From the NCBI RefSeq assembly GCF_014649815.1, contig NZ_BMTT01000003.1, positions 124,001 to 188,000 of the forward strand: DNA of 64,000 nt, read 5' to 3'. Positions 33,628 to 42,657 of this stretch are shown in pieces; the first letter of the stretch is position 1, and the number at the start of each line of letters is the position of its first letter. The DNA is from Streptomyces mutabilis. GTDB lineage: Bacteria; Actinomycetota; Actinomycetes; Streptomycetales; Streptomycetaceae. Under the pieces are notes generated by a model. The model was not told the DNA's origin. It made no database searches and saw nothing but the letters and a program-made list of their open reading frames with translations. The position numbers and the translations under genes were made by a program.

Positions 33628-36600
33628 TCAGCCGAGCTGCACCAGGAGGTCGCCGCCCTCGACCTGCTGGATGCGGTTGATGGCGAGCCTGCTCACCGTG
33701 CCGGCCTTCGGGGCGGTGATCGTGGCCTCCATCTTCATCGCCTCGATGGTGGCGACGGTGGCGCCGGCCTCGACCTCGTCCCCCTCGGCGACCGCGAGGG
33801 TGACCACGCCCGCGAACGGCGCCGCGACGTGGCCGGGATTCGACCGGTCGGCCTTCTCGGTGACCGGCACGTCGGAGGCCGCCGACCGGTCGCGGACCTG
33901 GATCGGGCGGAGCTGCCCGTTGAGCGAGGACATCACGGTGCGCATACCGCGCTCGTCGGCGTCGCCGACCGCCTGGAGTTCGATGAGCAGCCGCACGCCC
34001 GGGTCGAGGTCGACCGTGTACTCCTTGCCGGGACGCAGCCCGTAGAAGAAGTCCTTGCTGTCCAGGACGCTGGTGTCGCCGTAGGAGGCACGGTGGGTGT
34101 CGAACTCGCGTGCCGGTCCGGGGAACAGCAGCCGGTTCAGGGTCGCCCGGCGCTCCTTGGCCAGCCCCGTGCGGTCGTCGGCGGACAGTTCCGGCACCGG
34201 CTTGGCGTCGGCACGGCCGCGCAGCGCCTTGGTGCGGAACGGCTCGGGCCAGCCACCGGGCGGGGTGCCCAGCTCGCCGCGGAGGAAGCCGATGACGGAG
34301 TCGGGGATGTCGAACCGGTCCGGTTCCGCCTCGAAGTCCGCCGGTGAGACACCCGCGCCCACCAGGTGCAGGGCCAGGTCGCCGACCACCTTCGAGGAGG
34401 GCGTGACCTTCACCAGCCGGCCCAGCATCCGGTCGGCGGCGGCGTACATGGCCTCGATGTCCTCGAAGCGGTCGCCGAGACCGAGCGCGATGGCCTGGGT
34501 GCGCAGGTTGGAGAGCTGGCCGCCGGGGATCTCGTGGTGGTAGACCCGGCCGGTCGGTGCGGCGAGGCCCGCCTCGAACGGGGCGTAGACCTTGCGGACG
34601 CTCTCCCAGTACGGCTCCAGGTCGCCGACGGCCTGGAGGTCGAGGCCGGTGGGCCGCTCGGTGTGGTCGGTGGCGGCGACGATCGCCGACAGGGAGGGCT
34701 GCGAGGTGGTGCCCGCCATGGACGCCACGGCTCCGTCCACGGCGTCCGCGCCGGCCTGGATCGCGGCGAGGTAGGTGGCGAGCTGGCCGCCGGTGGTGTC
34801 GTGGGTGTGCAGGTGCACCGGCAGGTCGAACTCCCGGCGCAGGGCGGACACGAGGGTCGCCCCGGCCGGGGCGCGCAGCAGCCCGGCCATGTCCTTGATC
34901 GCCAGGACGTGGGCCCCGGCGTCCACGATCTGCTCGGCGAGCCGCAGGTAGTAGTCGAGCGTGTACAGCCGCTCGTTCGGGTCGGACAGGTCGGCCGTGT
35001 AGCACAGGGCCACCTCGGCGACGGAGGTGCCGGTCCGGCGTACGGCGTCGATGGCGGGGCGCATCTGGTCGATGTCGTTGAGGGCGTCGAAGATGCGGAA
35101 GACGTCGATGCCGGTGGCGGCTGCCTCCTCGACGAAGGCGTCCGTCACCTCGGTCGGGTAAGGGGTGTAGCCGACGGTGTTGCGGCCGCGCAGCAGCATC
35201 TGGAGACAGATGTTGGGCACGGCCTCCCGCAGGGCGGCCAGCCGCTCCCACGGGTCCTCCGCGAGGAAGCGCAGCGCGACGTCGTAGGTGGCGCCGCCCC
35301 AGCATTCCAGGGACAGCAGCTGGGGCAGGGTGCGGGCGACGACCGGGGCGACGGCGAGCATGTCCTTGGTGCGGACCCGGGTGGCGAGCAGCGACTGGTG
35401 GGCGTCCCGGAAGGTGGTGTCGGTGACGCCGATGGTGGGCGATTCGCGCAGCCACCGGGCGAAGCCCTCCGGACCGAGTTCGGCGAGCCGCTGCCGGGAG
35501 CCGGCCGGGGGTTCACCCGCGTCGGCGGGCAGCGGTGGCAGCTTGGTCAGCGGGTCGGCGAGTTCGGGGCGTTCGCCGTGCGGCTTGTTGACCGTGACGT
35601 CGGCGAGGTAGGTGAGCAGCTTCGTGCCGCGGTCGGCGGAGTGGCGGGAGGTGAGCAGGTGCGGGCGCTGCTCGATGAAGGACGTGGTGACCCGACCGGC
35701 CTGGAAGTCCGGGTCGTCCAGCACCGCCTGGAGGAAGGGGATGTTGGTGGCGACACCGCGGATGCGGAACTCCGCCACGGCGCGCCGGGCGCGGTTGACG
35801 GCCGTCGTGAAGTCCCGGCCCCGGCAGGAGAGCTTGACCAGCATCGAGTCGAAGTGGGCGCTGATCTCCGTGCCGGCGTGGGTGGTGCCGCCGTCGAGGC
35901 GGATGCCGGAGCCGCCGGGTGAGCGGTAGGCACTGATCTGCCCGGTGTCCGGGCGGAAGCCATTGGCGGGGTCCTCGGTGGTGATGCGGCACTGCAGGGC
36001 GGCGCCGCGCAGGGAGACATTCTCCTGGGCGAGGCCGAGGTCGCTCAGTGTCTCGCCGGCGGCGATGCGCAGCTGGGACTGGACGAGGTCGACGTCGGTG
36101 ACCTCCTCGGTGACCGTGTGCTCGACCTGGATGCGCGGGTTCATCTCGATGAAGACGTGGTTGCCTTCGCGGTCGACGAGGAACTCCACGGTGCCGGCGT
36201 TGCGGTAACCGATCTGCCGGGCGAGGTTCACGGCGTCGGCGCAGATTCGCTCGCGCAGCGCGGGGTCGAGGTTCGGGGCGGGCGCCAGCTCGATGACCTT
36301 CTGGTGGCGGCGCTGGACCGAGCAGTCCCGCTCGAAGAGGTGGATGACGTCGCCCTCGCCGTCGGCGAGGATCTGGACCTCGATGTGGCGGGGTTCCACG
36401 ACCGCCTTCTCCAGGAAGACCGTGGAGTCGCCGAAGGCGGAGGCCGCTTCCCGGGAAGCCGCCTCGATGGCCTCGCGCAGCTGGGCGGGCTCCTCGACGC
36501 GGCGCATGCCGCGCCCGCCGCCGCCCGCGACGGCCTTGACGAACACGGGGAAGCCGATGTCGTCGGCGGCGCGGACGAGTTCCTCCACGTCGGTGGAGGG

Positions 36601-37008
36601 CGCGGAGGAGCCGAGGACCGGTACGCCGGCCTCACGGGCGGCGGCCACGGCGCGGGCCTTGTTACCGGTCAGTTCGAGGATCTGCGCGCTCGGTCCGACG
36701 AAGGTGATGCCGGCCTCTTCGCAGGCGCGGGCGAGTTCGGGATTCTCGGACAGGAACCCGTACCCCGGGTACACGGCGTCGGCTCCGGCACGGCGGGCCG
36801 CGCGGACGATCTCCTCCACGGAGAGGTACGCGCGCACCGGGTGTCCCGGCTCCCCGATCTCGTAGGCCTCGTCGGCCTTCAGCCGGTGCAGCGAGTTGCG
36901 GTCCTCGTGCGGGAAGACGGCGACCGTGCGCGCGCCGAGCTCGTAGCCCGCACGGAACGCGCGGATCGCGATCTCCCCGCGGTTGGCGACCAGCACCTTG
37001 CGGAACAT
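33628..37008 (-). CDS. pyc: pyruvate carboxylase
   Basis: 1126 residues, full length. The start at 37008 is set by AAGGGA upstream and by MFRKVLVANRGEIAIRAFRA, the canonical N-terminus. Order: biotin carboxylase/ATP-grasp (about 1-450; AVAGGGGRGMR, EMNPRIQVEHTVTEE), carboxyltransferase barrel (about 530-810; VTDTTFRDAHQSL, ECWGGATYDVA, KDMAG), the PYC C-terminal region, and a biotin carrier domain with EAMKME, where Lys is biotinylated. It carboxylates pyruvate to oxaloacetate to refill the TCA cycle in the cytoplasm. Single-chain form, transcribed alone. Confidence 0.97.
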   Translation of the reverse strand: MFRKVLVANRGEIAIRAFRAGYELGARTVAVFPHEDRNSLHRLKADEAYEIGEPGHPVRAYLSVEEIVRAARRAGADAVYPGYGFLSENPELARACEEAGITFVGPSAQILELTGNKARAVAAAREAGVPVLGSSAPSTDVEELVRAADDIGFPVFVKAVAGGGGRGMRRVEEPAQLREAIEAASREAASAFGDSTVFLEKAVVEPRHIEVQILADGEGDVIHLFERDCSVQRRHQKVIELAPAPNLDPALRERICADAVNLARQIGYRNAGTVEFLVDREGNHVFIEMNPRIQVEHTVTEEVTDVDLVQSQLRIAAGETLSDLGLAQENVSLRGAALQCRITTEDPANGFRPDTGQISAYRSPGGSGIRLDGGTTHAGTEISAHFDSMLVKLSCRGRDFTTAVNRARRAVAEFRIRGVATNIPFLQAVLDDPDFQAGRVTTSFIEQRPHLLTSRHSADRGTKLLTYLADVTVNKPHGERPELADPLTKLPPLPADAGEPPAGSRQRLAELGPEGFARWLRESPTIGVTDTTFRDAHQSLLATRVRTKDMLAVAPVVARTLPQLLSLECWGGATYDVALRFLAEDPWERLAALREAVPNICLQMLLRGRNTVGYTPYPTEVTDAFVEEAAATGIDVFRIFDALNDIDQMRPAIDAVRRTGTSVAEVALCYTADLSDPNERLYTLDYYLRLAEQIVDAGAHVLAIKDMAGLLRAPAGATLVSALRREFDLPVHLHTHDTTGGQLATYLAAIQAGADAVDGAVASMAGTTSQPSLSAIVAATDHTERPTGLDLQAVGDLEPYWESVRKVYAPFEAGLAAPTGRVYHHEIPGGQLSNLRTQAIALGLGDRFEDIEAMYAAADRMLGRLVKVTPSSKVVGDLALHLVGAGVSPADFEAEPDRFDIPDSVIGFLRGELGTPPGGWPEPFRTKALRGRADAKPVPELSADDRTGLAKERRATLNRLLFPGPAREFDTHRASYGDTSVLDSKDFFYGLRPGKEYTVDLDPGVRLLIELQAVGDADERGMRTVMSSLNGQLRPIQVRDRSAASDVPVTEKADRSNPGHVAAPFAGVVTLAVAEGDEVEAGATVATIEAMKMEATITAPKAGTVSRLAINRIQQVEGGDLLVQLG

Positions 37009-37295
37009 TCTTGATCCCTTCAGCCTGCCGGGTGACGAGACCATGGTGTCGGCGCCACCTCCGGTACGCCATGTGAGCCGGGCCACTCACGGCCCCGATT
37101 TACACCGCTCGGCAGGGCCGGGACCTCAGCGGAGTTTGGCGGCTCTTTTAGGGCTTCTTGAAGATGACCCTCGAACGGCGTTTGCGCGCCCGACGCGTCC
37201 TAGGCTCTCGAACACCCCCCACAGTCCCGGTGGACGCGGTCGCGTCCACCGGGCACGGGGCCGTGCCAGCCGATCGACAGACCGAGGTGTCCTGC

Positions 37296-38165
37296 ATGGG
37301 TTCCCGCCGAGCCGCTCGCCCGTCCCGCTCCCACGCCCGCCCCCGCGGCGGGCTCAGGAGACGCGGTGCCGTGCTGGCCCTGGGCGCCGTCACCGTGACG
37401 GCGGGCGTCGGAATCACCCTGGCCGTCGCGGACGGTGAGGACGGCAAGGCCGCGGACCGGGTGACCGCGAACAGTGCCGGAGAGGCGCCGGGTGCCGAGG
37501 ACGCAGCAGGCGGTGCGGCGCCGCTCGTCTCCGGCCCGGTGAGCCCGAGCGCCACGGCGAGCGGCTCGCCGAGCGCGAGCGTGGGCCCGAAGGAGAAGCC
37601 GACGAAGTCGGCCAGCCCCTCCCACAGCCCGGTCAAGAAGGCCGAGGCCGCGTCGGAGGCTCCCGCGAGGACGACGGCGAAGAGCGGCAGCGTCCGGCCG
37701 GCGAGCGGTGGCGGCGACACGGGGGCGGGCGGCACCGGGGCGGCTTCCGGTGCGGGCTCAAGCTCCGGTTCCGGCGGGGCGGGCGGGCCCGAGGCGCAGG
37801 TCCTGGCGCTGGTCAACGAGGAGCGGGCCGCGGCGGGCTGCTCGCCGGTCACGGCGAACGACCGGCTGACCCGGGCCGCCGACGACTACAGCGACGTCAT
37901 GGCGAGCAGCGGTGTGATGTCCCACACCGGCCCCGACGGCTCCACGATGACGACCCGGGTCGAGGCCGCCGGATACCAGTGGTCGACGCTGGGCGAGAAC
38001 ATAGCCAGGGGGCAGGCGGACGCCGCCTCGGTCATGGAGTCCTGGATGAACAGCCCCGGCCACCGCGCGAACATACTCAACTGCTCCTTCGAGGAGCTTG
38101 GCGTCGGCGTCCACTTCGGCGACGGCGGCCCCTGGTGGACGCAGAACTTCGGCGCCGGCCGCTGA
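37296..38165 (+). CDS. secreted/anchored CAP (SCP/PR1) domain protein
   Basis: 289 residues. An Arg-rich N-terminus and a hydrophobic segment (AVLALGAVTVTAGVGITLAV) give a signal anchor. A ~120-residue low-complexity Ser/Pro/Gly linker follows. The CAP domain starts near residue 170: QVLALVNEERAAAGCSPV, MSHTGPDGSTMTTRV, LGENIARGQ, WMNSPGHRANILN. This keeps the conserved His and Glu. The family is extracellular; bacterial members are often linked to envelope or sporulation functions, with no agreed reaction. The ATG at 37296 has GAGGTG upstream; GTG 37287 is an alternative. Confidence 0.88.
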   Translation: MGSRRAARPSRSHARPRGGLRRRGAVLALGAVTVTAGVGITLAVADGEDGKAADRVTANSAGEAPGAEDAAGGAAPLVSGPVSPSATASGSPSASVGPKEKPTKSASPSHSPVKKAEAASEAPARTTAKSGSVRPASGGGDTGAGGTGAASGAGSSSGSGGAGGPEAQVLALVNEERAAAGCSPVTANDRLTRAADDYSDVMASSGVMSHTGPDGSTMTTRVEAAGYQWSTLGENIARGQADAASVMESWMNSPGHRANILNCSFEELGVGVHFGDGGPWWTQNFGAGR

Positions 38166-38171
38166 CGCCGG

Positions 38172-39494
38172 TCACCGGCCCCCTGCGCGGTCCGCGCCGG
38201 CCAGTACGAATGACACCCGCACCCGCGCGCCGCCCAGCGGAGCGCGGGTGATCGTCAGTTCGCCGTCCGCCGTGCCCGCCGCCCTCGCCACGATGTCCAG
38301 ACCCAGACCCGTGGAACCGCCGACGCTGACCCCCCGGGTGAGCGCCGCCTCAGGATCCGCCACGCCCGGTCCGGCGTCGTCGACCGTGAGGAACACGTGC
38401 CGGTCGACCCGCTCCACGCGTACGGCGAAGGCGGTGCCCTCGGGGGTGTGTCGGAAGACGTTGCCGATCAGGGCGTCGACGACGGCCGCGAGATCGTCCT
38501 CGGGGAAGGCGACGGGCGACGGGCGCGGGGTGAGCGAACGCTCGTAGGGCCGGCCCTGCTGGGTGGCGAGGACCGACCAGAAGTCCAGGCGCATCGCGAC
38601 CACCTCGGCGACGTCGCACGGTTTCGCCGCGCCCGCCCCCGCACCTGCCAGGTGCGCAGACGCCAGCGGGGTCCGGGCGGCGGCGATGACCGAGTCCAGC
38701 TCGCTCTCCAGCTGGCCGGCCGCCTCCGTGACCCGCCGGGCGCTGGGGGTCGCGCCCATTCGGTCGGCCTCCAGGTAGAGGGCGGTCAGCGGGGTGCGCA
38801 GCCGGTGCGAGAGGTCGGCGACCAGTTCCCGTTCGACGGCGAGGAGGTCGACGACCCGGTCGGCCATCGTGTTGAACGCCGCGCCGGCCTCCTGCAGCTC
38901 GGGCGGGCCGTCGGGTTCCACGCGCACGTCCAGGTCGCCGGAGCCGAGGGCCAGTGAGGCGCGCTTGAGGCCGCGGGAGGAGCGCACCACTCGGGCGCCG
39001 AGCCGGTCGGCGACCAGCACCGAGCCGCCGACCAGACCCAGCGCGAGGAGCGCCATCACCCCCCAGGAAGCGGCCACGCCCCGGGTGAGGTCGGCGGCGG
39101 GCACGAAGGCTTCCACGACCGCGACCCGGTCGCCCCGCAGGACGACGGGCTGGATGTAGACCCAGCCGTCCTCCGTGTCGACGGCCAGCGTCTCGCGCCC
39201 GCGCACGGCCCGGTCGAGCGCATCGCGGGGAGCGTGCGGGGTGCCCACGAAGCCGCCGTCGGGCAGCCGTACGACGAGCTGGTCGGCGGAGCCGAGTTCG
39301 GCGACGGCCTGCTGGACGTCGGCGCGCCGGGTGGTGAGGGCGAGCACCGGGGACAGGGCGGAGGCGCGCTGCTCGGCGGCGGTGGTGACCCGGTCCCGGG
39401 CCTGTTCCCGTACGAGGAGGGCGAGCGGGATGAGGAAGGACAGTGCCACCATCGAGGTGACGGCCAGGGCGATCCCGGCGAGGGCACGTCTCAT
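38172..39494 (-). CDS. sensor histidine kinase
   Basis: 440 residues. Two membrane segments (near 10-30 and 165-190) flank an extracellular sensor region of ~130 residues. A HAMP domain (ARVVRSSRGLKR to TMADRVVDLL) follows, then the dimerisation helix with the phospho-acceptor in ADLSHRLRTPL. The ATPase has GNVFRHTPEG, DDAGPGVAD and STGLGLDIVARAA. It overlaps the upstream response-regulator gene by four bases, so the pair is coupled. The signal is unknown. Confidence 0.92.
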   Translation of the reverse strand: MRRALAGIALAVTSMVALSFLIPLALLVREQARDRVTTAAEQRASALSPVLALTTRRADVQQAVAELGSADQLVVRLPDGGFVGTPHAPRDALDRAVRGRETLAVDTEDGWVYIQPVVLRGDRVAVVEAFVPAADLTRGVAASWGVMALLALGLVGGSVLVADRLGARVVRSSRGLKRASLALGSGDLDVRVEPDGPPELQEAGAAFNTMADRVVDLLAVERELVADLSHRLRTPLTALYLEADRMGATPSARRVTEAAGQLESELDSVIAAARTPLASAHLAGAGAGAAKPCDVAEVVAMRLDFWSVLATQQGRPYERSLTPRPSPVAFPEDDLAAVVDALIGNVFRHTPEGTAFAVRVERVDRHVFLTVDDAGPGVADPEAALTRGVSVGGSTGLGLDIVARAAGTADGELTITRAPLGGARVRVSFVLAGADRAGGR

Positions 39495-40180
39495 GGCGAG
39501 CTGACCAACTTGATGCCTATGCCGCGCACGGTGTGGAGGTAGCGGGGCTTGCGCGCCTTTTCTCCCATTTTGCGGCGGAGTGCGGAGAGGTGGACATCGA
39601 CCGTCTGGTCCTCGACGTACGGCTGCTGCCACACCTCGGCCAGTATCCGCTGCCGGGAGATGACCTGGTCGGCGTTGGCGGCGAGGTAGGCGAGCAGGTC
39701 GAACTCACGGCGGGTGAGCGGTAGCTCCCGGCCGGCGAGGTGCGCGGTACGCGCGGTCCGGTCGATCCGCAGGTCGGCGACCTGGAGGACGGGCCGCCGC
39801 GCCGCCCGGACGTCGGCGGGCACGGACCGGCGCAGCACGGCGGCGAGCCTGGCCGCGAGCTGGCCGCCGGAGAACGGCTTGACCATGTAGTCGTCCGCCC
39901 CGGCGTTGAGCAGCCGGATGATCTCGCTCTCGTCGTCGCGGGCGGTGGCGACGAGGACCGGGACGCGGGAGATGCCCCGGATCATGCGCAGCACGTCGAG
40001 ACCGTCGAGGTCGGGCAGGCCGAGGTCCAGCACCACGATGTCCGGCGGGCTCTGGGTGATGTCGCGCAGCGCCTCGAAACCCTGGTGGGCGGTCTTGACC
40101 GCGTAGCCGTGTCCGGTCAGGACCTCGATCAGCGCGGCCCGGATCACAGGGTCGTCCTCGACGACCAGTACGGAGGCCAT
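39491..40180 (-). CDS. OmpR-family response regulator
   Basis: 229 residues from ATG 40180. Receiver domain: VLVVEDDP (acidic pocket), VLDLGLPDLDG with the phospho-Asp, and DYMVKPFSG. The C-terminal winged helix is TRREFDLLAYLAAN and VDVHLSALRRKMGEKA. It pairs with the kinase whose start lies in its stop. It is divergent from a membrane-anchored Pro-rich protein gene 36 bases away, which could be a target. Confidence 0.94.
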   Translation of the reverse strand: MASVLVVEDDPVIRAALIEVLTGHGYAVKTAHQGFEALRDITQSPPDIVVLDLGLPDLDGLDVLRMIRGISRVPVLVATARDDESEIIRLLNAGADDYMVKPFSGGQLAARLAAVLRRSVPADVRAARRPVLQVADLRIDRTARTAHLAGRELPLTRREFDLLAYLAANADQVISRQRILAEVWQQPYVEDQTVDVHLSALRRKMGEKARKPRYLHTVRGIGIKLVSSP

Positions 40181-40216
40181 GGGCAGGCACGTTAGCCGGT
40201 CCGTCACTATGGTGTC

Positions 40217-40792
40217 GTGTCCCGCCTCCTGCGCTACCTGATCATCTGGCTGTCGTGCACCGCGGCCAGTGTCACGGCTGTCATCATCACGATCCACTTC
40301 GTGGTGGGTTCGACGCGGCCGACCGCGCCGGTCGCTCAGTCGGCGCCGAGTGAGCCGCCGCAGTCCCCCCGGCCCAGCCCTTCGAGGACCGCGGAGCCCT
40401 CGCCGAGCCCGTCGGCGACCAGCCGCGGGCCCAGCCCGGCGCCGTCCCGGAGCAGTGCGAAGCCGCCCGAGCCGAGCCCGCCGCCGACACCGACACCGAC
40501 CGCCCGCACCGCTCCGCCGATGACGCCGACCGTCGGGGGCGGCACGGGGTGCGAGGAGGGCGGCGCCGGCGTCTACACGGTGCCGTCAGAGGGCGGCAAG
40601 GCGACCGTGCGGTTCGGTGACGTCGGGGTGTGCCTGATCTCGGCGGTGCCGAACCGGGGGTTCACGGTGAGTACGGAGCAGAGCGGCCCGCAGACGCTGA
40701 CGGTGACGTTCTCGGCGAGCCGCCACCGGTCGGAGATCACGGCCACGACCCGGCCGCAGAGCCGGGCCGACGTCCGCGAGGTGTCGTGGTGA
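40217..40792 (+). CDS. membrane-anchored Pro/Ser-rich protein next to the two-component system
   Basis: 191 residues from a GTG. One hydrophobic segment (LLRYLIIWLSCTAASVTAVI) anchors it. About 80 residues of Pro/Ser/Thr-rich wall-spanning linker follow, then a small C-terminal domain with two cysteines (GCEEGGAGVYTVPSEGGKA, VCLISAVPNRGFTVS). I recognise no enzyme motif. Position opposite the response regulator suggests a signalling or envelope accessory role. Confidence 0.7.
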   Translation: MSRLLRYLIIWLSCTAASVTAVIITIHFVVGSTRPTAPVAQSAPSEPPQSPRPSPSRTAEPSPSPSATSRGPSPAPSRSSAKPPEPSPPPTPTPTARTAPPMTPTVGGGTGCEEGGAGVYTVPSEGGKATVRFGDVGVCLISAVPNRGFTVSTEQSGPQTLTVTFSASRHRSEITATTRPQSRADVREVSW

Positions 40793-40811
40793 CACCGCTC
40801 ACAGGCATCCC

Positions 40812-42485
40812 TCACGCGCAGGCGGTCCCGTTGACGCTGAATGCGGCCGGGGCGGTGTTGGCGGCTCCCTTCGCCGCGGTGAACCCGAGGGTGACGGTCC
40901 CGCCGGCCGGGACGGTGGCGGTGTAGGAGGCCGGGGTGACGCTCACCGCGCCGCCGGTCTGCGTCGCGGTCCCGCCCCACATGTTGGTGACGGTCTGGCC
41001 GTCCGGGAAGGTGAAGGTGAGCGTCCACGGACCGAGGGGCGCGGTCCCGGTGTTGCGAACGGCGATCTCCCCCTGGAAGCCGCCGGGCCACTCGCCGACG
41101 ACGCGGTACGTCACCGCGCACGTGGTGCCGGGGGTGCCGCCGCCGTCGCGAGTCGTGACGTCCACGGTGGCGGAGCGGGCCGAGCGGTTGCCGGCCGCGT
41201 CACGGGCGTAGACGGCGAAGGTGTAGGCGGTGTCGGCGGTGAGGCCCGGCACGGTGACGGAGTCGGTGGCGGAGGTGGCGACCACGGTCTCGGTGCCGTC
41301 GTCGACCCGGACGACGTCGTAACCGGTGACTCGGGTGTTGTCGGTCGACGCGGCCCAGCCGAGGGTGACGGAGGTGTCCGTCACGGCGGAGACCGTCGGC
41401 TTCCCCGGAGCGGTGGGTGCCTCGGTGTCGCCGGGGGCGCCGCCGAAGACCGTCGCCTCCTCGGCGGTCTGCGCGATGCCGTCGGCGCCGTGGAAGATGC
41501 GCTCGCCCCAGGAGCTGAGCCGGCTCGGGTCGAAGTCGAGGGCGAGGTCCAGGACCGGGTCGGTGTTGCCGCTCCAGGACCAGGCCAGGTAGCCGAGGTC
41601 GAGCTGTTCGGCGGTGGCCATCATGGTGTCCTCGTCGGGGTCGCCCCACTGGTCGGCGGGGCCGCCGAACTCTCCGACGAGGATGGGCAGTCCGGCGTCG
41701 ACGTAGGCGTTCAGGTAGTCGGTGATCTCCTGGGCGGTGTCGTAGACGCTGTACATGTGGATCGAGAAGATCAGGTTGCCGGTGGGGTCGGCGTCGAAGA
41801 CGCTCCGGGCGTTGGCCCGCATGACGCCCTGCCAGTCCTGGCCCCAGTTGGGCGCGTCCACCATGATCGTGTGCTGGAATCCGGCGTCGCGGAGCTTCTT
41901 CACCGCCGCGACGGTCGGCTCGGTCCAGCCCGCGGGGTCGGTGTTCCCCCAGGGCTCGTTGCCGATGTTGACGATGACGTAGTCCTCTTCGCCGGTCAGT
42001 ACGTCCTTGAGGCCGATCCAGTAGTCGGCGGCGTGGTCGAGCGTGCCGGCGGCGGCGTCCTCGCCGTAGCCGGTGGTGTCGTGCACCTCCAGGACGCAGA
42101 TGAGCCGGTTCGCCTTGCACTGGGCGACGACGTTCGCGACGTCGGCGGGGCTGTTCTCGCTCCAGCGGTGACCGTCGGAGAGGACGACCCGGACACTGTT
42201 GGCGCCCAGTGCCTTGATGTCCGCCAGCGACTGGGTCTCGCCGGGGTACCAGGTGTGCGCGTGGTTGACGCCGCGCATGACGAAGTCGTTGCCGTTGGCT
42301 TCCAGGAGCCGGCCGTCGCTGATGTGCAGGCCGGTGGCGGCCCGGGTGCCGGGCGACTGGGCCAGGGCGGCGGCCGGGGAGAGGGCGCCGAGGACGGCCA
42401 GACCGATCAGGGCGGCCAGGGCGGCCAGGGCGGTGATCAGGCGGGCCAAGAGACTCTGCCGGGGTTCGCGTGGTGTCGTGCGCAC
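40812..42485 (-). CDS. secreted GH5 (subfamily 8-like) endo-beta-mannanase with FN3 and CBM2
   Basis: 557 residues from a GTG with GGAGG upstream. A Sec signal ends AAALAQ. The GH5 barrel includes RGVNHAHTWYPG, NIGNEPWG (acid/base E177) and ILVGEFGG (nucleophile E272). The HAHTWY segment fits bacterial mannanases of subfamily 8. A fibronectin-III domain (APTAPGKPTVSAVTDTSVTL) and a C-terminal CBM2 (CAVTYRVVGEWPGGFQGEI) follow, suited to cellulose-bound mannan. A perfect CebR box upstream suggests cello-oligosaccharide induction. Confidence 0.9.
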   Translation of the reverse strand: MRTTPREPRQSLLARLITALAALAALIGLAVLGALSPAAALAQSPGTRAATGLHISDGRLLEANGNDFVMRGVNHAHTWYPGETQSLADIKALGANSVRVVLSDGHRWSENSPADVANVVAQCKANRLICVLEVHDTTGYGEDAAAGTLDHAADYWIGLKDVLTGEEDYVIVNIGNEPWGNTDPAGWTEPTVAAVKKLRDAGFQHTIMVDAPNWGQDWQGVMRANARSVFDADPTGNLIFSIHMYSVYDTAQEITDYLNAYVDAGLPILVGEFGGPADQWGDPDEDTMMATAEQLDLGYLAWSWSGNTDPVLDLALDFDPSRLSSWGERIFHGADGIAQTAEEATVFGGAPGDTEAPTAPGKPTVSAVTDTSVTLGWAASTDNTRVTGYDVVRVDDGTETVVATSATDSVTVPGLTADTAYTFAVYARDAAGNRSARSATVDVTTRDGGGTPGTTCAVTYRVVGEWPGGFQGEIAVRNTGTAPLGPWTLTFTFPDGQTVTNMWGGTATQTGGAVSVTPASYTATVPAGGTVTLGFTAAKGAANTAPAAFSVNGTACA

Positions 42486-42528
42486 GGTGCCTCCAGGAAG
42501 TGGATGCGTTGCGGAAGCGCTTACTGTG

Positions 42529-42542
42529 TGGGAGCGCTCCCA
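42529..42542. promoter_or_regulatory. CebR operator upstream of the mannanase
   Basis: TGGGAGCGCTCCCA, a 14-bp perfect palindrome identical to the published CebR consensus for cellobiose-responsive repression in Streptomyces. It lies 43 bases before the mannanase start. A second LacI-type element, GGAAGCGCTTA, is about 8 bases nearer the gene. Confidence 0.9.
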
Positions 42543-42598
42543 TGAACCCATGAAGGCGCGTACACGTCAAGATGCGGGATCGAATGCCGCGGGAAACG

Positions 42599-42633
42599 GG
42601 TGCGTCCCGCTCATCGGGTGAGCGGGACGCACC
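42599..42633. terminator. terminator hairpin after the ThuA-DUF1080 gene
   Basis: A perfect 14-bp stem (42599-42612 with 42620-42633), 7-base loop, located just after the minus-strand stop at 42658. Confidence 0.8.
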
Positions 42634-42657
42634 GGGTCTGCTGCCCTCAGTATGCGG

